A stretch of 64,000 bases of DNA from Acephala macrosclerotiorum (lineage: Eukaryota > Ascomycota > Leotiomycetes > Helotiales > Mollisiaceae). The notes beneath the pieces were generated by a model. That model was not told the DNA's origin and ran no database searches. It saw nothing but the letters and a program-made list of their open reading frames with translations. Position numbers and translations under genes: made by a program. Shown one piece after another: positions 1 through 13,000 of this stretch. Where the stretch lies: assembly GCA_014904845.1 (NCBI GenBank), contig MU119317.1, forward strand, positions 103,512 to 167,511, written 5' to 3'. The stretch's first letter is position 1; each line of letters begins with the position of its first letter.

Positions 1-602
1 CTAGCCATGTGTTGTACTCAATTGGTGCCTCTTCGAACTTGTAGTCTTCTGGTATCTTAGTCTCCAACTCTCGTTTTATCAACTTATACAGCCATGGTCG
101 CGGATTCTTCCCGGTACTTGGGTTTTCGAAGAGGTTTAATCTCTTGGCCCATGCTATGAGACGTCGATGGTGGGATTGTATCCGGAGAAGGTATCCTATC
201 CCAACATTGTAGCAACCTCTCCAGAAGAGAAATATGACTGCAAACACCGGGCGCTTGAGGGAGCTCGGTAGCAGGTAGAGGGCTGCAATGTGCATACACA
301 GTATGGCTATTACGATGGCATCAGAGAGGTTCTTGGGTTGTCGAGGATCGAGCAATTGGGAGACCATATCATGGGTCTGAGGAACAGTGAAGACTGTAGA
401 TTGAATATCAGCATTTATTACTCCATTTCCTCGGCCGCAACTCACTTGTGCCATCTGGCGTTCTGCCAAAAGTCTTCTTCGTCTTGTCAATGTCCTCATG
501 CTGCGGAGTGTCTCGCCCACTGCTTGCCGTTGAGGATATGCTGTCCGCATTTGCGACATGCCGTTCTCGAATACCCTCGCTCTGTACACCTTGAGTACTC
601 AT
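1..602 (-). CDS. CHO2: Phosphatidylethanolamine N-methyltransferase, 5' part (partial)
   Basis: Two exons are visible on the minus strand: 602-446 and 393-1, separated by a 52-nt intron (445-394, GTGAGT donor, CAG acceptor). The gene continues beyond base 1. The joined reading frame gives about 183 residues. It contains the motif FGRTPDGT around residues 45-52, [11 protein letters not shown] around 59-69, and two hydrophobic helices near residues 78-97 and 104-126. It ends in a segment reading [18 protein letters not shown], which I recognise from fungal CHO2. The family is an ER membrane enzyme that makes the first methylation of phosphatidylethanolamine on the way to phosphatidylcholine. 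The ATG at 602 is the only suitable start, and the acidic, Ser-rich N-terminus is normal for the family. Later transmembrane and catalytic parts lie outside the window, so intactness cannot be judged. Confidence 0.9.
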
Positions 603-1604
603 TGTGGACGATGGAAGCGGTGTTGAGACCTGCTTTGTCGTGTCGTTGAGATGTATCTTGGTGCTTTGTGCGCCTGCCGCAATATCCGTACGGCTTCTGC
701 AGATGTGTCGTTCGCAGACGTCGAGAGAGGGAGATGGTCGAGGTTCGAAGGTCTATGAATCAAGATACCGCAGTTCCATGTGCGGGCATTGTTGTCCTTT
801 GCTGGAAACAAAGTGGTCACGATCCAAAGACTGGGGGGAAATGTCTCGCGTGGGACAGGCACGATGTTCAACTGGGCAGTGGACGAATGGGAAAGATCGA
901 CACGATGACCTAGAATTTATGCACAACCCTTAGTTCAAGAGCTCTTTTGTGCGACTGCTAGATACCATTGAGCCAGTCAGGCTCTGAGCCCTAATCACAG
1001 TTCTATTGCGACATACGGATTTGATGCCATGATGGGATCAGCAGGCACAGTACATTGTCCGGACGCAGGCCGGCACACGATTCATTTCCTCATTCGCAAA
1101 TTGCTGCATGGGCTGGGATTGACGAGGGAAAACTTAGAACCGTTTTGCTTGTGAAAGAGCCCGCAATCGGATTAAGAGCCGCTGCTGGCCGAAGAATGCA
1201 TAGGCACGTGATAACAAACTCGGGTTCCAGAAAGAGACACAATGGTCTGAAGTGGGTTAGACATTATTACGGTTCTCGAATGTTGTCTCGTCAAGTTGTG
1301 AAGCTCTTCTTTCATTTCGTGGACTATTAAATCCTTTCATCCTTCTAGTGAACCCTTGCAGTCTGCACTCCAACTCACCTCTTGGGTCTGCAACTCAAAA
1401 ATCTGCAAAATTCGTGCTGTCGATACCATTGCGGCATGGACTTGAACTATCCTCAACTTTAATGTCTCGGAAAGCACGTTCTGCTGACGGCGATGTCACG
1501 GAAAGACCTGCATGCCCCGCCAAATTCTGCAAACCCCGGGGAAGGTGGCCAATATACAGAATAGTATAGTATGAGTATAAACCAATAGCTTTGAATTCCT
1601 CTTT
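603..1604. other. Intergenic region between CHO2 and the Kre9-like gene
   Basis: No convincing gene is seen here. It holds the CHO2 promoter (CHO2 reads leftward from 602) and the 3' flank of the Kre9-like gene. A CATGTG at 777-782 and a palindromic CACGTG at 1205-1210 are E-box cores of the type used by bHLH regulators. Neither matches the longer yeast inositol/choline element well, so function is not claimed. The open frames present are short and have no recognisable domain. Confidence 0.5.
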
Positions 1605-2713
1605 TCAGGGGCCTGGTCTTTCATCATGGCCCATTTCGATAGGAGCAGTACTTCTTTCTCGAAGTGCCTCCAATTCCGCTCTCTCGCTTACCGTATCGGT
1701 CGGGCGCAAAGGAGAAGAGCTGTCAAGCTCGACTGCTCTTCGTCTCCGTTCTAATTCGGATCTCTCTGCCTCGTTCAGAGGTACGTTGGCTGCTAATTCT
1801 TTCTGCCTTGGGACGCCAGCGCCAAGCTCTGGCTTGTCCCCTGTAACTGGTCCTTCCGCTTTACTTCTCCGACTTGCTGATCGTTTGCCATACCAAAATG
1901 TGAAGGCACCAAAAGCTGCAAATAAAACAGCTCCAAACGTAGCACCGATCCCTATAGCTGCTTTTGATCCTGTGGACAGACCGCTGTGCCCTGAAGGTGT
2001 AGGAGAAGCTGTTTGGCTTGAGATATTTGAAATTGTGGATGTAGCAGATGTAGAGGATGTCTGCGAGCTAGTACCTGGCTTCTGTGACGAAATCGAGGAC
2101 GTCAAAGATGTATTGGAAGACGACGCGGAAGATGTTGCGGAGGATGGATTGCTCGAGGAACTCGCTGAGAGCGTTGATTGGGACATAGTACTAGTACTGG
2201 AGGGCTCCATGAACGTCAGTACTGTACGGCACTTCCGACTCAACTTTTGCCTACCTACCTTGGCCAGCGAAGATGATGATGATGTAGCAGAGCTTGAAGC
2301 TGAGCTTGAGCTCGCAGATGCCCCTGCTAGGGCGAATTGAACACTATAGTTAGGACCAGAATTATCATCGATGTCAAAACGCATAGGTCCCAGAGACCAA
2401 CGAGCTTTCTGGTGTCCAAGTGTACGAGGTTCCCGTCAGACCACCTTATACATCAACAGCACCTATTAGCGACAGAATGCAGAGGGGGAAGAGAATCGTG
2501 GAATGCGAACGTACTCGCGATGGTTTCAACAGTTACAAGGTCAGAGGAGGTACCATTCTTCAAGAGGAGTGTAACAGCACCAGATGCATCAGTCCAAGTG
2601 AGTTCGAAAGGTGTTCCAACTTTGACACTGGCAAGTTGCGAGGCTGTCATATTGAATATGGCTCCATGAACACCGGATGTTATCAGAACCGCGCACAACA
2701 GAAGTAATAACAT
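1605..2713 (-). CDS. Kre9/Knh1-like Ser/Thr-rich single-pass membrane protein, carrying a +1 frameshift
   Basis: Exon 1 runs 2713-2515. A 70-nt intron (2514-2445, GTACGT to AAG) is followed by exon 2, 2444-1605. The start at 2713 gives a signal peptide (MLLLLLCAVLITSGVHG). A Kre9/Knh1-type N-terminal beta domain follows, with IFNMTASQ, TWTDASGAVTLLLKNG and SGLTGTSYTWTP. The expected next residues (IDDNSGPNYSVQFALAG) are present but in another frame. A run of four T residues on the coding strand (plus-strand AAAA, 2376-2379) has one base too many for the frame to continue. After this come a Ser/Thr-rich stalk, one transmembrane helix (IGIGATFGAVLFAAFGAF), a basic stop-transfer stretch and an acidic cytoplasmic tail. 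The family acts in the cell wall or secretory pathway; a beta-1,6-glucan role is known for yeast Kre9 and is only inferred here. The frameshift may be an assembly error in a homopolymer or a real lesion. Confidence 0.7.
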
Positions 2714-4034
2714 GTTTGAATAAACGATACGAATGCTCCGGGACGTTGGGTGAGGGAAGAGCTGGAGCTGTCGAACAGAGAGGGGTGCTAGAATAAGTAG
2801 GCGCTGATCACTGGTGATTGGTGATAGCATTTTCAGCCTTCGATAAAGCCACCACCCGAAATAGAAAGAAGAGATGAGCCTTTCCAGTTGACAACCAATG
2901 ATAAGAAGATGGCGTTAGAAAGAAACGGCGCAGCAAATCTTTTGAAACAGGGCAAGATTCTCTTTTTATCACTTGATGATACAGAGGATTGGTATTGTAC
3001 AGTACGATTTATCATACATAATTTGGCGGGCCCGAAAGCAAATTCGCTTGATTAAGAGTTCGTAGCCAGAGGCCATAGACATAGTTCATTTACACTGAAG
3101 CCCTTGAAGGAGGAATTGTTGGAACAGGAGAGGGCTCAATTTCTCAAACCAGAAGGTAAAGTGCCTCGGCCGAGATTCTGACAGGCTCTTCTGAGTTGCG
3201 GAGAGACCCACTTCCCTCTTGAACCGAGATTTCTATCCCGAATCTTCATGCTTTCTGTTCTAACATTCAAACCCGTGCCTTAAGTAACTTGTTTGCGTCA
3301 AGTAACCATTTGGCAATTTTGAAGGAGTGGCACCGTGCATCATAGGGGCACTGGGTAATTCCAACAACAAACTTTGATATTACATGCACTATCGCGTGGA
3401 ACCTCATGACTCGAGGTCTTCGCTCTCCAATATTCTAAACCCGACGTCCGCAGAAAGGTTCTTCTGACGAATTTCATGTTAATTAGAGTCGTTATCCTTT
3501 GGGACACATTCTATTTTCTCCTTTACTTGAGGAAAGCATGTTGGAGTATCACGTGCTTGCGACCCATTTTGACTGCTCGAGTGTTCCGACGTTGTCTACT
3601 CTGCAACAAAAGATGGACATTACAAGTAGGTTCAATTACCGGATTGGATTTCACTGATCACCATTAATTTGTACTTGAGTCTTAGAAAGTACAAAAGAAA
3701 TGTATTCATCAATATTTTGTCTACCCTTAAACCTTTATATCCCCCACATATACCTTTTTAGTTTTCTGGTCCATGCTCTCTTATCCTCCTCCTATACCGT
3801 ACGTGTATATTTTTTTTAATGATTATCATTATCCAAATTTATCCTCCCATTCTATAACTTCCCAGATTAAGCATTACAAAAGAACACCAAAGGAAAGAAA
3901 TCAAAAACTTTTGCTATCATAATTTGGTGATCAGCTCACCAGAGCCATTAGTGTATTAATATATCTGTCGGACTATTAGAATATCCTATTAAGGGTTGTA
4001 CGATCCTGTGACTCACATGTAGTAATTTGATTCT
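2714..4034. other. Intergenic region, no gene seen
   Basis: This is the promoter of the Kre9-like gene and the 3' flank of the giant LysM gene. AT-rich stretches and short unconnected open frames occur, but no splice-consistent coding region or RNA gene was found. Confidence 0.5.
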
Positions 4035-7000
4035 TCATCTGAAGAACTTTTTCCAGCCCTCATCAGAACCAGCTGGAGCGACAACCTGTTGAACCTGACG
4101 TTTATTTGGTGCCGGAATCGTCACAATGATGGGACTGCTCGTAGGCCCAACTTGAATAGTCGTCGTGATGAGATCCGGAATAGCCCTCTTGAATTTCACA
4201 CCGACAAGTGTTGGTGCCGCCTCTCCGGTGCTCGCGGTCGAGTAGTTAACCAATCCTTGGCTTGGCATGTAGATTGGAACGTTGATGACTTCGTCGGGAT
4301 AGAGGACATCTGGATTTTCGATCTGCGGGTTCGCTTTTTGAAGGTTGTCGAGACCGAGGGAGTATCGGTCGGCGATCGAAGAGAGATAGTCACCGGACGA
4401 GATCGTGTATGTAAATGGCGTCGAGAGCGAATTGGCTGGGACGTTGACGATTTGGTCAGGGTAGATCAGATCAGGATTTTCGATCTGGGGATTCAGAGAC
4501 ATAAGATCGGAGTGTCCCAGGTTGTAAGATTGAGCGATGCTGTCGAGAGTATCTCCTTGGCCGACGGTGTAGCCTTGAGCCGGAACATTAATGGCTTGGT
4601 TGGGATAAATGAGGTCAGGGTTAGTGATGGACGGATTTGCGGCCTTCAAAGTGCCAAGATCAACGCCATAGCGATCGGCGATCGCAGAGAGTGTGTCACC
4701 TGAGGAAACTGTGTGTGTTGTAGCAGATGGAAGGTTGGTGTAAAAGTTGTACGATGATGAACTCAATCCCTGATTTAGCGTGGCAGTTAGGTAATGAAGT
4801 TGACCATCGGTACCGCTCACGTAGCAGTTGCAGGATCTCGCAACTTGGATGACCATGTCGTTTTGCTTAGCATAGTAGTATGCTCCGTTCCCAGGATCGT
4901 AGTAATTGATGGAGTTCTCATTGAAGGCAGTCTGAACTTGAGTTGGCACATTAGCGTTGATCTGTTGAGCTTGAGTCACTCTGTTCGCGGAAGTCATAGA
5001 GTTGCCTGCAGGATCGAAAATGTTGCCATCATAGAAGTTGAAGAGAGATCCAAGTACGGGTGCAAAAGTGAGACCGCTAGGCTGCGACTGAGCAGGATTG
5101 TTGGCAGGTGCCGCTTGTTGTTGTCCCTGACTTGGTAAAGATGCAGGAGGTGACTTAATTTGAGGTCTGCTGTTTGAGTCATCTTGGTTCTGGTTTCCAG
5201 CTGGTGGCACTTGATTGTTCGATCCATTGGGTCTACCATTTTGCTGCAAACCTCCATTTTGTTGGCTTGGGGGTTGAGCTGAGCCGGGACGACCTTGTTG
5301 TCCGTTCTGAGATGGTGCATTTTGGCCTTGATTTGGCCTTTGGTTGGCTGGAGCTCCATTGTTGATCGAGGAACCCGGTCCACCGTTGTTTGGACGTTGC
5401 TGGCCTCCATTGTTCGGTGCGGAGGGCGGGTTCTGATTTCCTCCTTGACTCCCTTGACCTCCATTATTGGGTGGTGACGGCGGCCTTTGATTTCCTCGAT
5501 TGCCGCTATTTGGTAGAGAGGGAGGATTTTGACTTCCTCCCTGACCCCCTTGGCCTCCATTATTTGAGAGGGGGGGCTGCGTTTGACCACCTCCTTGTCC
5601 TCCAGTGGCCGGTGGTGGATTTTGACCTCCTGGTTGTTGGCCAGGCTGTTTTGGGTTTTGCTGTCCTGGCCGACCGGGTTGTTGGCCATTTCCACCACTA
5701 GTGGGAGGTTGCTGTCCTTGGCCACCGTTGTTCGGTGGTGGTGGTGGCGGCGGCGGTGGGTTCTGAATCGTTGGGATAGGCATGACTGGAACAGTTGAAG
5801 ATGGGCTTAAGCTTGACTGTGCAGTGGGCACATTAGGTGCGCTACTTGATTGCGCTTGTGTCTCACTTGAAGGAACCGTGCTTGCAGTTTTGGTACTGCT
5901 CGTTGAAGGCGCAGAGAATTGGGGAAAAGCAGATGACGATACTGCACGCGACGATGTGTTCACACTAGTTGGTACAACGGTTGGAGATACTCGGGTGGAA
6001 GCTCCCCCAGACACAACAGGAACTTTAGTGGCCGAAGTCGTGGTTGAGTTGCCTTGCGAGACGACGGTTGATGATAACACAATTGACTGTCCTTGGCTGA
6101 ATACTGTGTTCGACGAGGACGAGGCCGTGCTAGATCTAAAAACCGACGAGATGTCAGATGAAAAGAACGTAGGAACGGCGCTGCTAAAAATCTCTGACAC
6201 GGATGAATCAGTTGAGGTGGACACCGTGGAAGTCGCAACAGTGTTTCCTAAGGTGCTCTCCGAAGCGATCGACTCAATGCTTGACCTCGTTGAAGTAGTA
6301 GTGACTGTTCTGGAGGTAAGAGACATAGGCATATGCATTTGCATACTTGTAACGTGGCTTGTGATGACGGTATGCTGAATTGTTGTACTTCCGCTGATCT
6401 CCCTGGTCATCTGACTGGTGTATACTGTCTGAGAAACAGGAATAGAAGATGAGTTAGATGACGAGGACGTGGATTCGGCCGCAGACCGAATGGAAGAGCT
6501 CTGGCTTTGAAAAATTCGGCTTGTGATAACAGTAGGTTCAATAGTCGCGCTTCTGCTGGTCTCTTTGGTTATTTGACTTGTGTATACTGCCTGAGAGATA
6601 GGAACAGGAGATGAGCTAAATGACGAGGATGCAGGTTCGGCCACGGACGCAGTAGATGAGCTCAGGCGCTGAGATCGCCCGCTTTCTGCTGAGATTGGAA
6701 TTACCGTCGAAGGCAAGGCTCGGGTCGACGATAGCACATAGGTTGTACTTTCGGTGGCGACGACTGACGAACGGGAGACTTGCGAAACAAGAGATTGCGG
6801 CACGATCGATGGCGAAGCCCGAAGTGTGATACTAACACTGAGGTTTCTTGAGGAGGTTTAGGACTCCAAAGACGTTTGACTTGCGGATGCGTGGGAAATT
6901 GCGGAAGATCGGGTGCCCGGGAATTGTGAGCATGAAATTGTAACTGAAGACGAGGAGATCTGGGACGTCGATGACACGGAACTAGCTTGAGAGCGTGGTT

Positions 7001-10000
7001 TTGATGGCTCAGTGTGGGAAGCTCGTTCAGAAGCTGATAAATATGATGTAGAAACGGCTACTCGACTCGAGACAATACTGGAAGGTCTACCAGTTGCAGA
7101 AATAGCTGTGCTTGAAGCTTCTGGAGAGGGGATTTCTGACACAACCGTGGAACTTCGAGATTGCGGTTGCTGAGTGGTCTGAATCGAGGCAGTACGGGAA
7201 ACGGAAGCCTCTGATGAAGTAGTAATGCTCGAAGCACGGCTATCAGAGACCGATGATTGTTGTGGGGCCACAATTCGGAAAGTACTAGCATGATTTTGAG
7301 TCTGCGATAGTGGAGTTATCTCAGGAGAAATCCTTGAGGCCGTTGATGGCTCAAAAAGGGTTGATAATCTCGTGGAGCTTTGCTGTTGGGTTGTCTCGGT
7401 CATTTCGATGCTTGATCCTGAAGCAATTGGCGGGGGCACGATGCTTGAAGTAGGGTGGCTAGAGACAGGAGCCCGTGAGGACGATACAATGCTCGATGCC
7501 ATTGAGGAACTTGGTGCCTCTGATTGTTGAGTTGACAAAATGCCAGATCTTGAAACGGTTGAGGAGGCCACCAAACTTGAAGCGGGATTACTAGAGACTG
7601 GACGTGAGGACACAATGCCTGAAGCACTAGGGATGGTTTCGGTCCTTGGCTGTTGAGATGTCTCGGATAACGAACCTATCGAGTTGAATACTTCTGACGA
7701 AGTCAAAATGCTGAAAGGACTCGTCAAGCTCTGGGTTTGCGATTGTTGAATTGTCTGGGATGAGACAGTTCCAACAGAAGGTGCAACAGTGGGCTGGGAA
7801 GATAGAGGCTCAGAGCTGGCCACTGAAGTTTGTGGTCTCGCAGAAGTGGTAATTTGAGCAGGACGAGAGATTGATCCCCTGACGGTTTGTCCTAAGTTAG
7901 TTGAAGTCTCTTTTACGGAAGTCTGCGAATCCGTGGAAGACTGAGACCGAACTGGTGCCGAACTGATGATGCTGCTAGGTCGAGAAGTTTTCGTCGAGGC
8001 GCTTTCAGGGGCTGTCTGCGAAAAGACGAACTGCGATGTGACCTGAGCACCCGAGGATAGTGACATTGACGCTAAGATTGAGCGAGAGGAGGTGGTTTGA
8101 CTGGAAACAGCTGTATTGGCGCCTCCAGAGCCCGTGGAAGACCTGCTTTGTGAGACGGAGGCTTGTGATACCGTGGTTGATGGAGTTTGCTGTACACTGG
8201 TCGTTTGACTTGCGAAGCTGTTTCTCTGGCTCGTTGGAACTGACTGGGCGCTCTGGCTAGAGGCTGACGTTGAGGATCTGGAAGAAATACTCTCCAAGAT
8301 CACAGAGGAAGAGATTGAAGGCAAAGTCTGTTGGGGTACAGACGATGCGCTGAGTGAAGTCTCTTGTCTCATTGACGACTGAGTAGCGAATGTCTCAGAA
8401 GAATGTGTTGACAATGACGGGGCTGAAGTGCTCTCCCCGAAGAGGTTGCTCGAGATCGACAGTCTTGAAGTTAGGGGCTGGTTTGATAGGACCGAAGACA
8501 CTAGTATTGAGACCGTAGTTGGAGTGATCGAAGCGGGAGTCGAAATTACTAATGCGCTTGAACTTGAATGGACTGGGCCTTCTGATGTCAGGACGGTTGT
8601 GCTGATTTCATTTAGTGTTGTCCGGGATAGTCTTGAGCTTGAGCTAGTGGCTACTGTTGCTTCAGAAGATAGTAATACTGTCCTGCTCGCAGACTCTGAC
8701 TCAGGTCGAGAAACAGCCTCCAACGTCAGAGAACTCGTGAGCCTTGAAGAGGGAATACTTGATCCAGTGCCGGAAGTCGATAACTCTTGCGAAGTCGTTG
8801 CACTTGAGCCCGTATTATGCGAAGCTTGGCTGACGGAAGCGCTTCGCGATAGAGATGTAATAAAATGTGTGGATTGGTTAGAGGACGGATCGAGGCTACT
8901 TGAAGATTGGGAGACCGTTTCAGATATAAAAGACTTGAAAAGCGAGGACGATTTTGGCGCCGACGTGACAATATTTGAACTGAACACAGTCTTCGAGGTA
9001 ACTTTGGACAATACGGAGCTCGCAGACTGAATGGTCTGACTAACTGAGACGCTTCTAGATAGTGGAGCGGACGTCAAGCTAGCAGATTGGGAAGATGCCC
9101 TCGACTCGCCGCTGAGAGCGGGGGATACCACCGAGCTTAAAACTGAGGACGAGCTCGGCTGAGATATGGGAACAGTGGAACTGACCAGAGATCTCGAGGT
9201 AATTGGGGACAATCTAGAGCTCGCGGGTTTCGTGGTTTGGCTGACCGAAATGCTTTCTGACAATGACCGCAAGCTTGTAGCGCGGGAGGAGGCGATTGCG
9301 CCGCTCAATGATCCAGAGGCCGTTTGTGACATCTGCGATGACGATATTGGCTCCAAATTTGGAACGCCAGAGCTACTGTGAGAGCTAGAGGCGATTTGGG
9401 AGGTTCGGAACTTCTGCGAGGACAACGTTGATTCCGAAGTTGCAACAATAGAGCTGCTCTGCGACCTTGAAACGACTCCAGATGTTATCACACTCGAGAA
9501 GTGACTAGAAGTCGATTCGGGCGTTGGGGCATTTGAAGTGCTGACTGAACCTGACACCTGAGGAAGAGACGCCGAGCTGCTTTCAACGACAGGTCGCGAT
9601 GTGACACTACCAGATGTATAGATGCTTATTCGAACCGAGGGCGAGATGTTTGACGAGGAGCGCGTCAAGATAGATTGGCTGGCCTCAGATGATGAATTTG
9701 GGGTCTCAATTGGAACTGATCTGCTTGTAGACACAGTCTCGCCATTCTCAGACGCGAATGACGAAGCTGGCGCCTTAGTACTAGACAACGACGAGATTGG
9801 GACACTCGATCGACTTGTAACGCGAGTGGATATACCAGATACCTTAGTATTGCTGACTGTCGGTGATACTAGCGCTTGCGAACTGGAGGCACGGGAATAT
9901 GCAATTCCGTCGGCGGACGAGGAGGACGCTGGCACTCGCGATTGGCTCGACAAGCGAGATGATGCGACCACGGTATTGGAGGACGGAAATTCGCTAGTAA

Positions 10001-13000
10001 TGCTTCCCAGGTTGACTGACGATTCCGATATTTCAGAGGTTCTTGAAGAGATCACTTCGGAGGAGCGAGAGAGCAGAACAGATAGCGAGGAGAGACTGTC
10101 GATAGCCGATTCTGCTTGAGATGAAGTCACCACACGGGAAGAAGTGACAATGCTTCCGGTGTTAACTGACGACGCTAATACTTCAGAAGATGAGGGAACA
10201 CCTTCGGAAGATCTTGAGGAGAAGATGCTGCCGGTGGCTGATGTTGCCTGAGATGAAAGGGAATGCGTGCCGGTTGTCTCAGTGTTGATTGTCGACGTGC
10301 GGGCTCGAGAAGAGAGAGTTTCCGAAGCGGCCACTTGAGAAAAACCACTACTGGAAGATGGCACTTGAGACGCGCTCGTGACATGGGAAGATCCCCTCGT
10401 AGTAGCACCCATATTCCCGGGGACGGTGTCAGGTAAGGATAAAAGAGGAGTTGATGGCGTTGGAATTATCAATGACCTTGTCACCGAAAGGCGTGGCAAG
10501 CTGATAGAGTGGGTGACAGCGGTAGACCTCACTGAGACGAGAGAGGATTCCTGAACTTGAGAAGACGTCCCTGAAACGGCAGCTTGGGAGGAATAAGACG
10601 TCCTAAAGGGAATGATGGTTTTCGTGCTACTACGTTCTGAAGCTGATGTAGAGATAGAACTGCTGGACTTGGTTGACAAGCTTGTCACGCTTCCTGGTTG
10701 TGAGGTATGGGATGTGATCGGAACTCTAGAAGACGTCCTAGCCAATTCGGAAGATTGAGATAATGAAACGGCTTGCGAGGTGACGGGACCTGTTGATTCC
10801 ACCTGGGACGAGGTTGTGCCAGTAATAACAGTGTTGATGGATGATAATTGAACCCGGGAAGATGCCTCTGAAGCCACAGGACGACTAACAGAAATCATTT
10901 CGGAGCTGATGCTTTCTGAGATTGATACGGAACCGAGGCCGCTGTCCCCGCTTTGTACGCTAGATACGCTGGGTGACACGCTTCCTGTTTGTGCGGTACG
11001 TGTAACAAATACCGGGGGTGAGCCTGAAGTCAAGATTGTCGCTTGTTCAGATGAAGAAGTTGAAGCCAAATTTACGCTTGAGCCGCTTGCTGATCTCGTC
11101 ACTTGGGATACCTCGCTACTTGATCCAACCAAATTAGAAGTTGAAGCGGAGAAGCGGCTTTCTGTTTCAAGCGGAGATATCGTGCTCATTCTTGTGGCTT
11201 GAGGGGCAGTTCGCGAGGAGCGAATTGTAGTTTGTGACAGGAAGGCTGATTGAGTCTCGGGAACTGAGGAAGAGGCAAGTATGGAAGACGATAATCGAGT
11301 TTCAACTGGCACAATCGTGCTTGTCGCCGTCGATGCAGTCCATTGTAGACTTCTGGAGCTTGAAGCTTGCTCTGATGATTCCCTGAACGAAGATCTCGAG
11401 GCTGAGACCGGTGCGGTTGATGACCGTTGTGTTTCTATTGGGTTTATCGTGCTCGTGACTACCGATGCAGTCGATGATAGGCTTCTAGAATTCGAAGAAA
11501 TTGAAGACGTTGATGATGACAGCGGGACACCCGATGACAATTGGGTTCCAATTGCAGTTGTGGCTACCGAAACAGTTGATTGCAGACTTCTCGAGCTGGA
11601 GACAACCTTTGAGGATGGTCTCTTCGAAGATGCCGAAACCAAGAGCGGGCTGCTTGATGAAGATTGGCTTACAATCGGGCTAATCATACTTGTGGCTTTC
11701 GAGGAAGTCGATTGCATGCTTCCCGAGTTTGGGGTGACCCATGAAGAAGTTCCAGACGAAGAAGACGATACCGATAGTGATGTGCTCGCTGATCCAAATG
11801 TCGGAGAGATACGGGAAGATTGAGACAAGACAATAGAACCGGCTGACGAGGGTGTTACTGAGGAAGAGGCACCGACAACTGAGCTGCTGACTGAGCTTTG
11901 CACAGACGGATTGGCACTTATCGGCGAAATAATTGGGTTGCGAGATTGGCTTTGCTGCGAGACACTGGAGGGGCTGGAAACCATCTGTTGAATGCTGGAC
12001 GCAACGCTGCTTGGTCGTGAAGAAGATGGGGCAGTCGTGCTCTGTCGGATAGACGCCGAGGATGATTCACGACTAGACCATGGTGATTTTACAGCAGCAG
12101 TTGTGGTTTGCTGGGATACAGGTAAAGAGCTAGTCCCTCTTACCGCGGTTGAGATTTCTTGAGACGAAACAACGCTATTCTTGGAGCTTTCGACCTGGGA
12201 TGATTGCCTGGTGGTTTCAGCGCCGGGAGAAGGCGAGACCTGGGTGACTGTGGTGCTTCTCTGGGATGAAGTCACGGATGCGGTTTCTCTTGCTGTTGTC
12301 GTAATTTGCTGGGGCGATACAACAATATCCGTGGGGCTCTGAATCTCTGAAGATGACGGTCTGGTGGTTTCAAGACTGGATGCCGGTGAAGTTCTAATCG
12401 TTGCCGAAAGCGACGAGATGTGTTGGGTCGATGGAACAGAACTGGTCTTTATTGAGATCGTCGAGCTTCGTCCGATGGTAGCAGAAGACGATGACGGCGA
12501 AATTCTAGTAGTTGACGAAAGTTTCAAGGTCTGCTGGGACGATTGCGCAGAGCTAGGAGCAGAGAGTGTTGGCCTTTGTTGGGACGAAATGAAGCTATTT
12601 GTGGCGCCTGAAACCACTGGAGATGATTGCCTGGTGGTTTCAAGGCTGAATGTAGGCAAGACTCCTGCAGAAGCAGAGACTGATAAACTATAATCGGGGA
12701 AAGCAGAGGACGTTTCAAAGACAGATGATGAAGTCCTTGTAGCAGTGGAAATTAAAGAACTCTGCCGATGGAATGCTGATGACGTTTCGGAAATAGATGA
12801 GGGTCTGGTAGCAGTCGAAAGAGTTGAACTATACTGGGAAGATACAAGGCTATTTGTGGAACTCAGACTTCGTGACGATGATTGCTTGGAAGTCTCACTG
12901 GACAATCCTTCTGAGGAGGACGCCGCAGAGATGGTGCTGGCCGAGACTGACTGAGATATGGCTGAAGAGCGCTGACTTGTGGGTGTAGCCGCTGAGGCCT

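Noticed and set aside
777..1210. CATGTG and CACGTG as inositol/choline-type regulatory elements of CHO2
   Set aside because: Only the six-base cores match. The flanking bases of the yeast element are absent, and such cores occur by chance in a kilobase.
6804..6857. A 27-nt intron removing the TAA in the giant gene
   Set aside because: The GT-AG pair keeps the frame but is far below the minimum intron length seen in all other genes of the window (about 46 nt).
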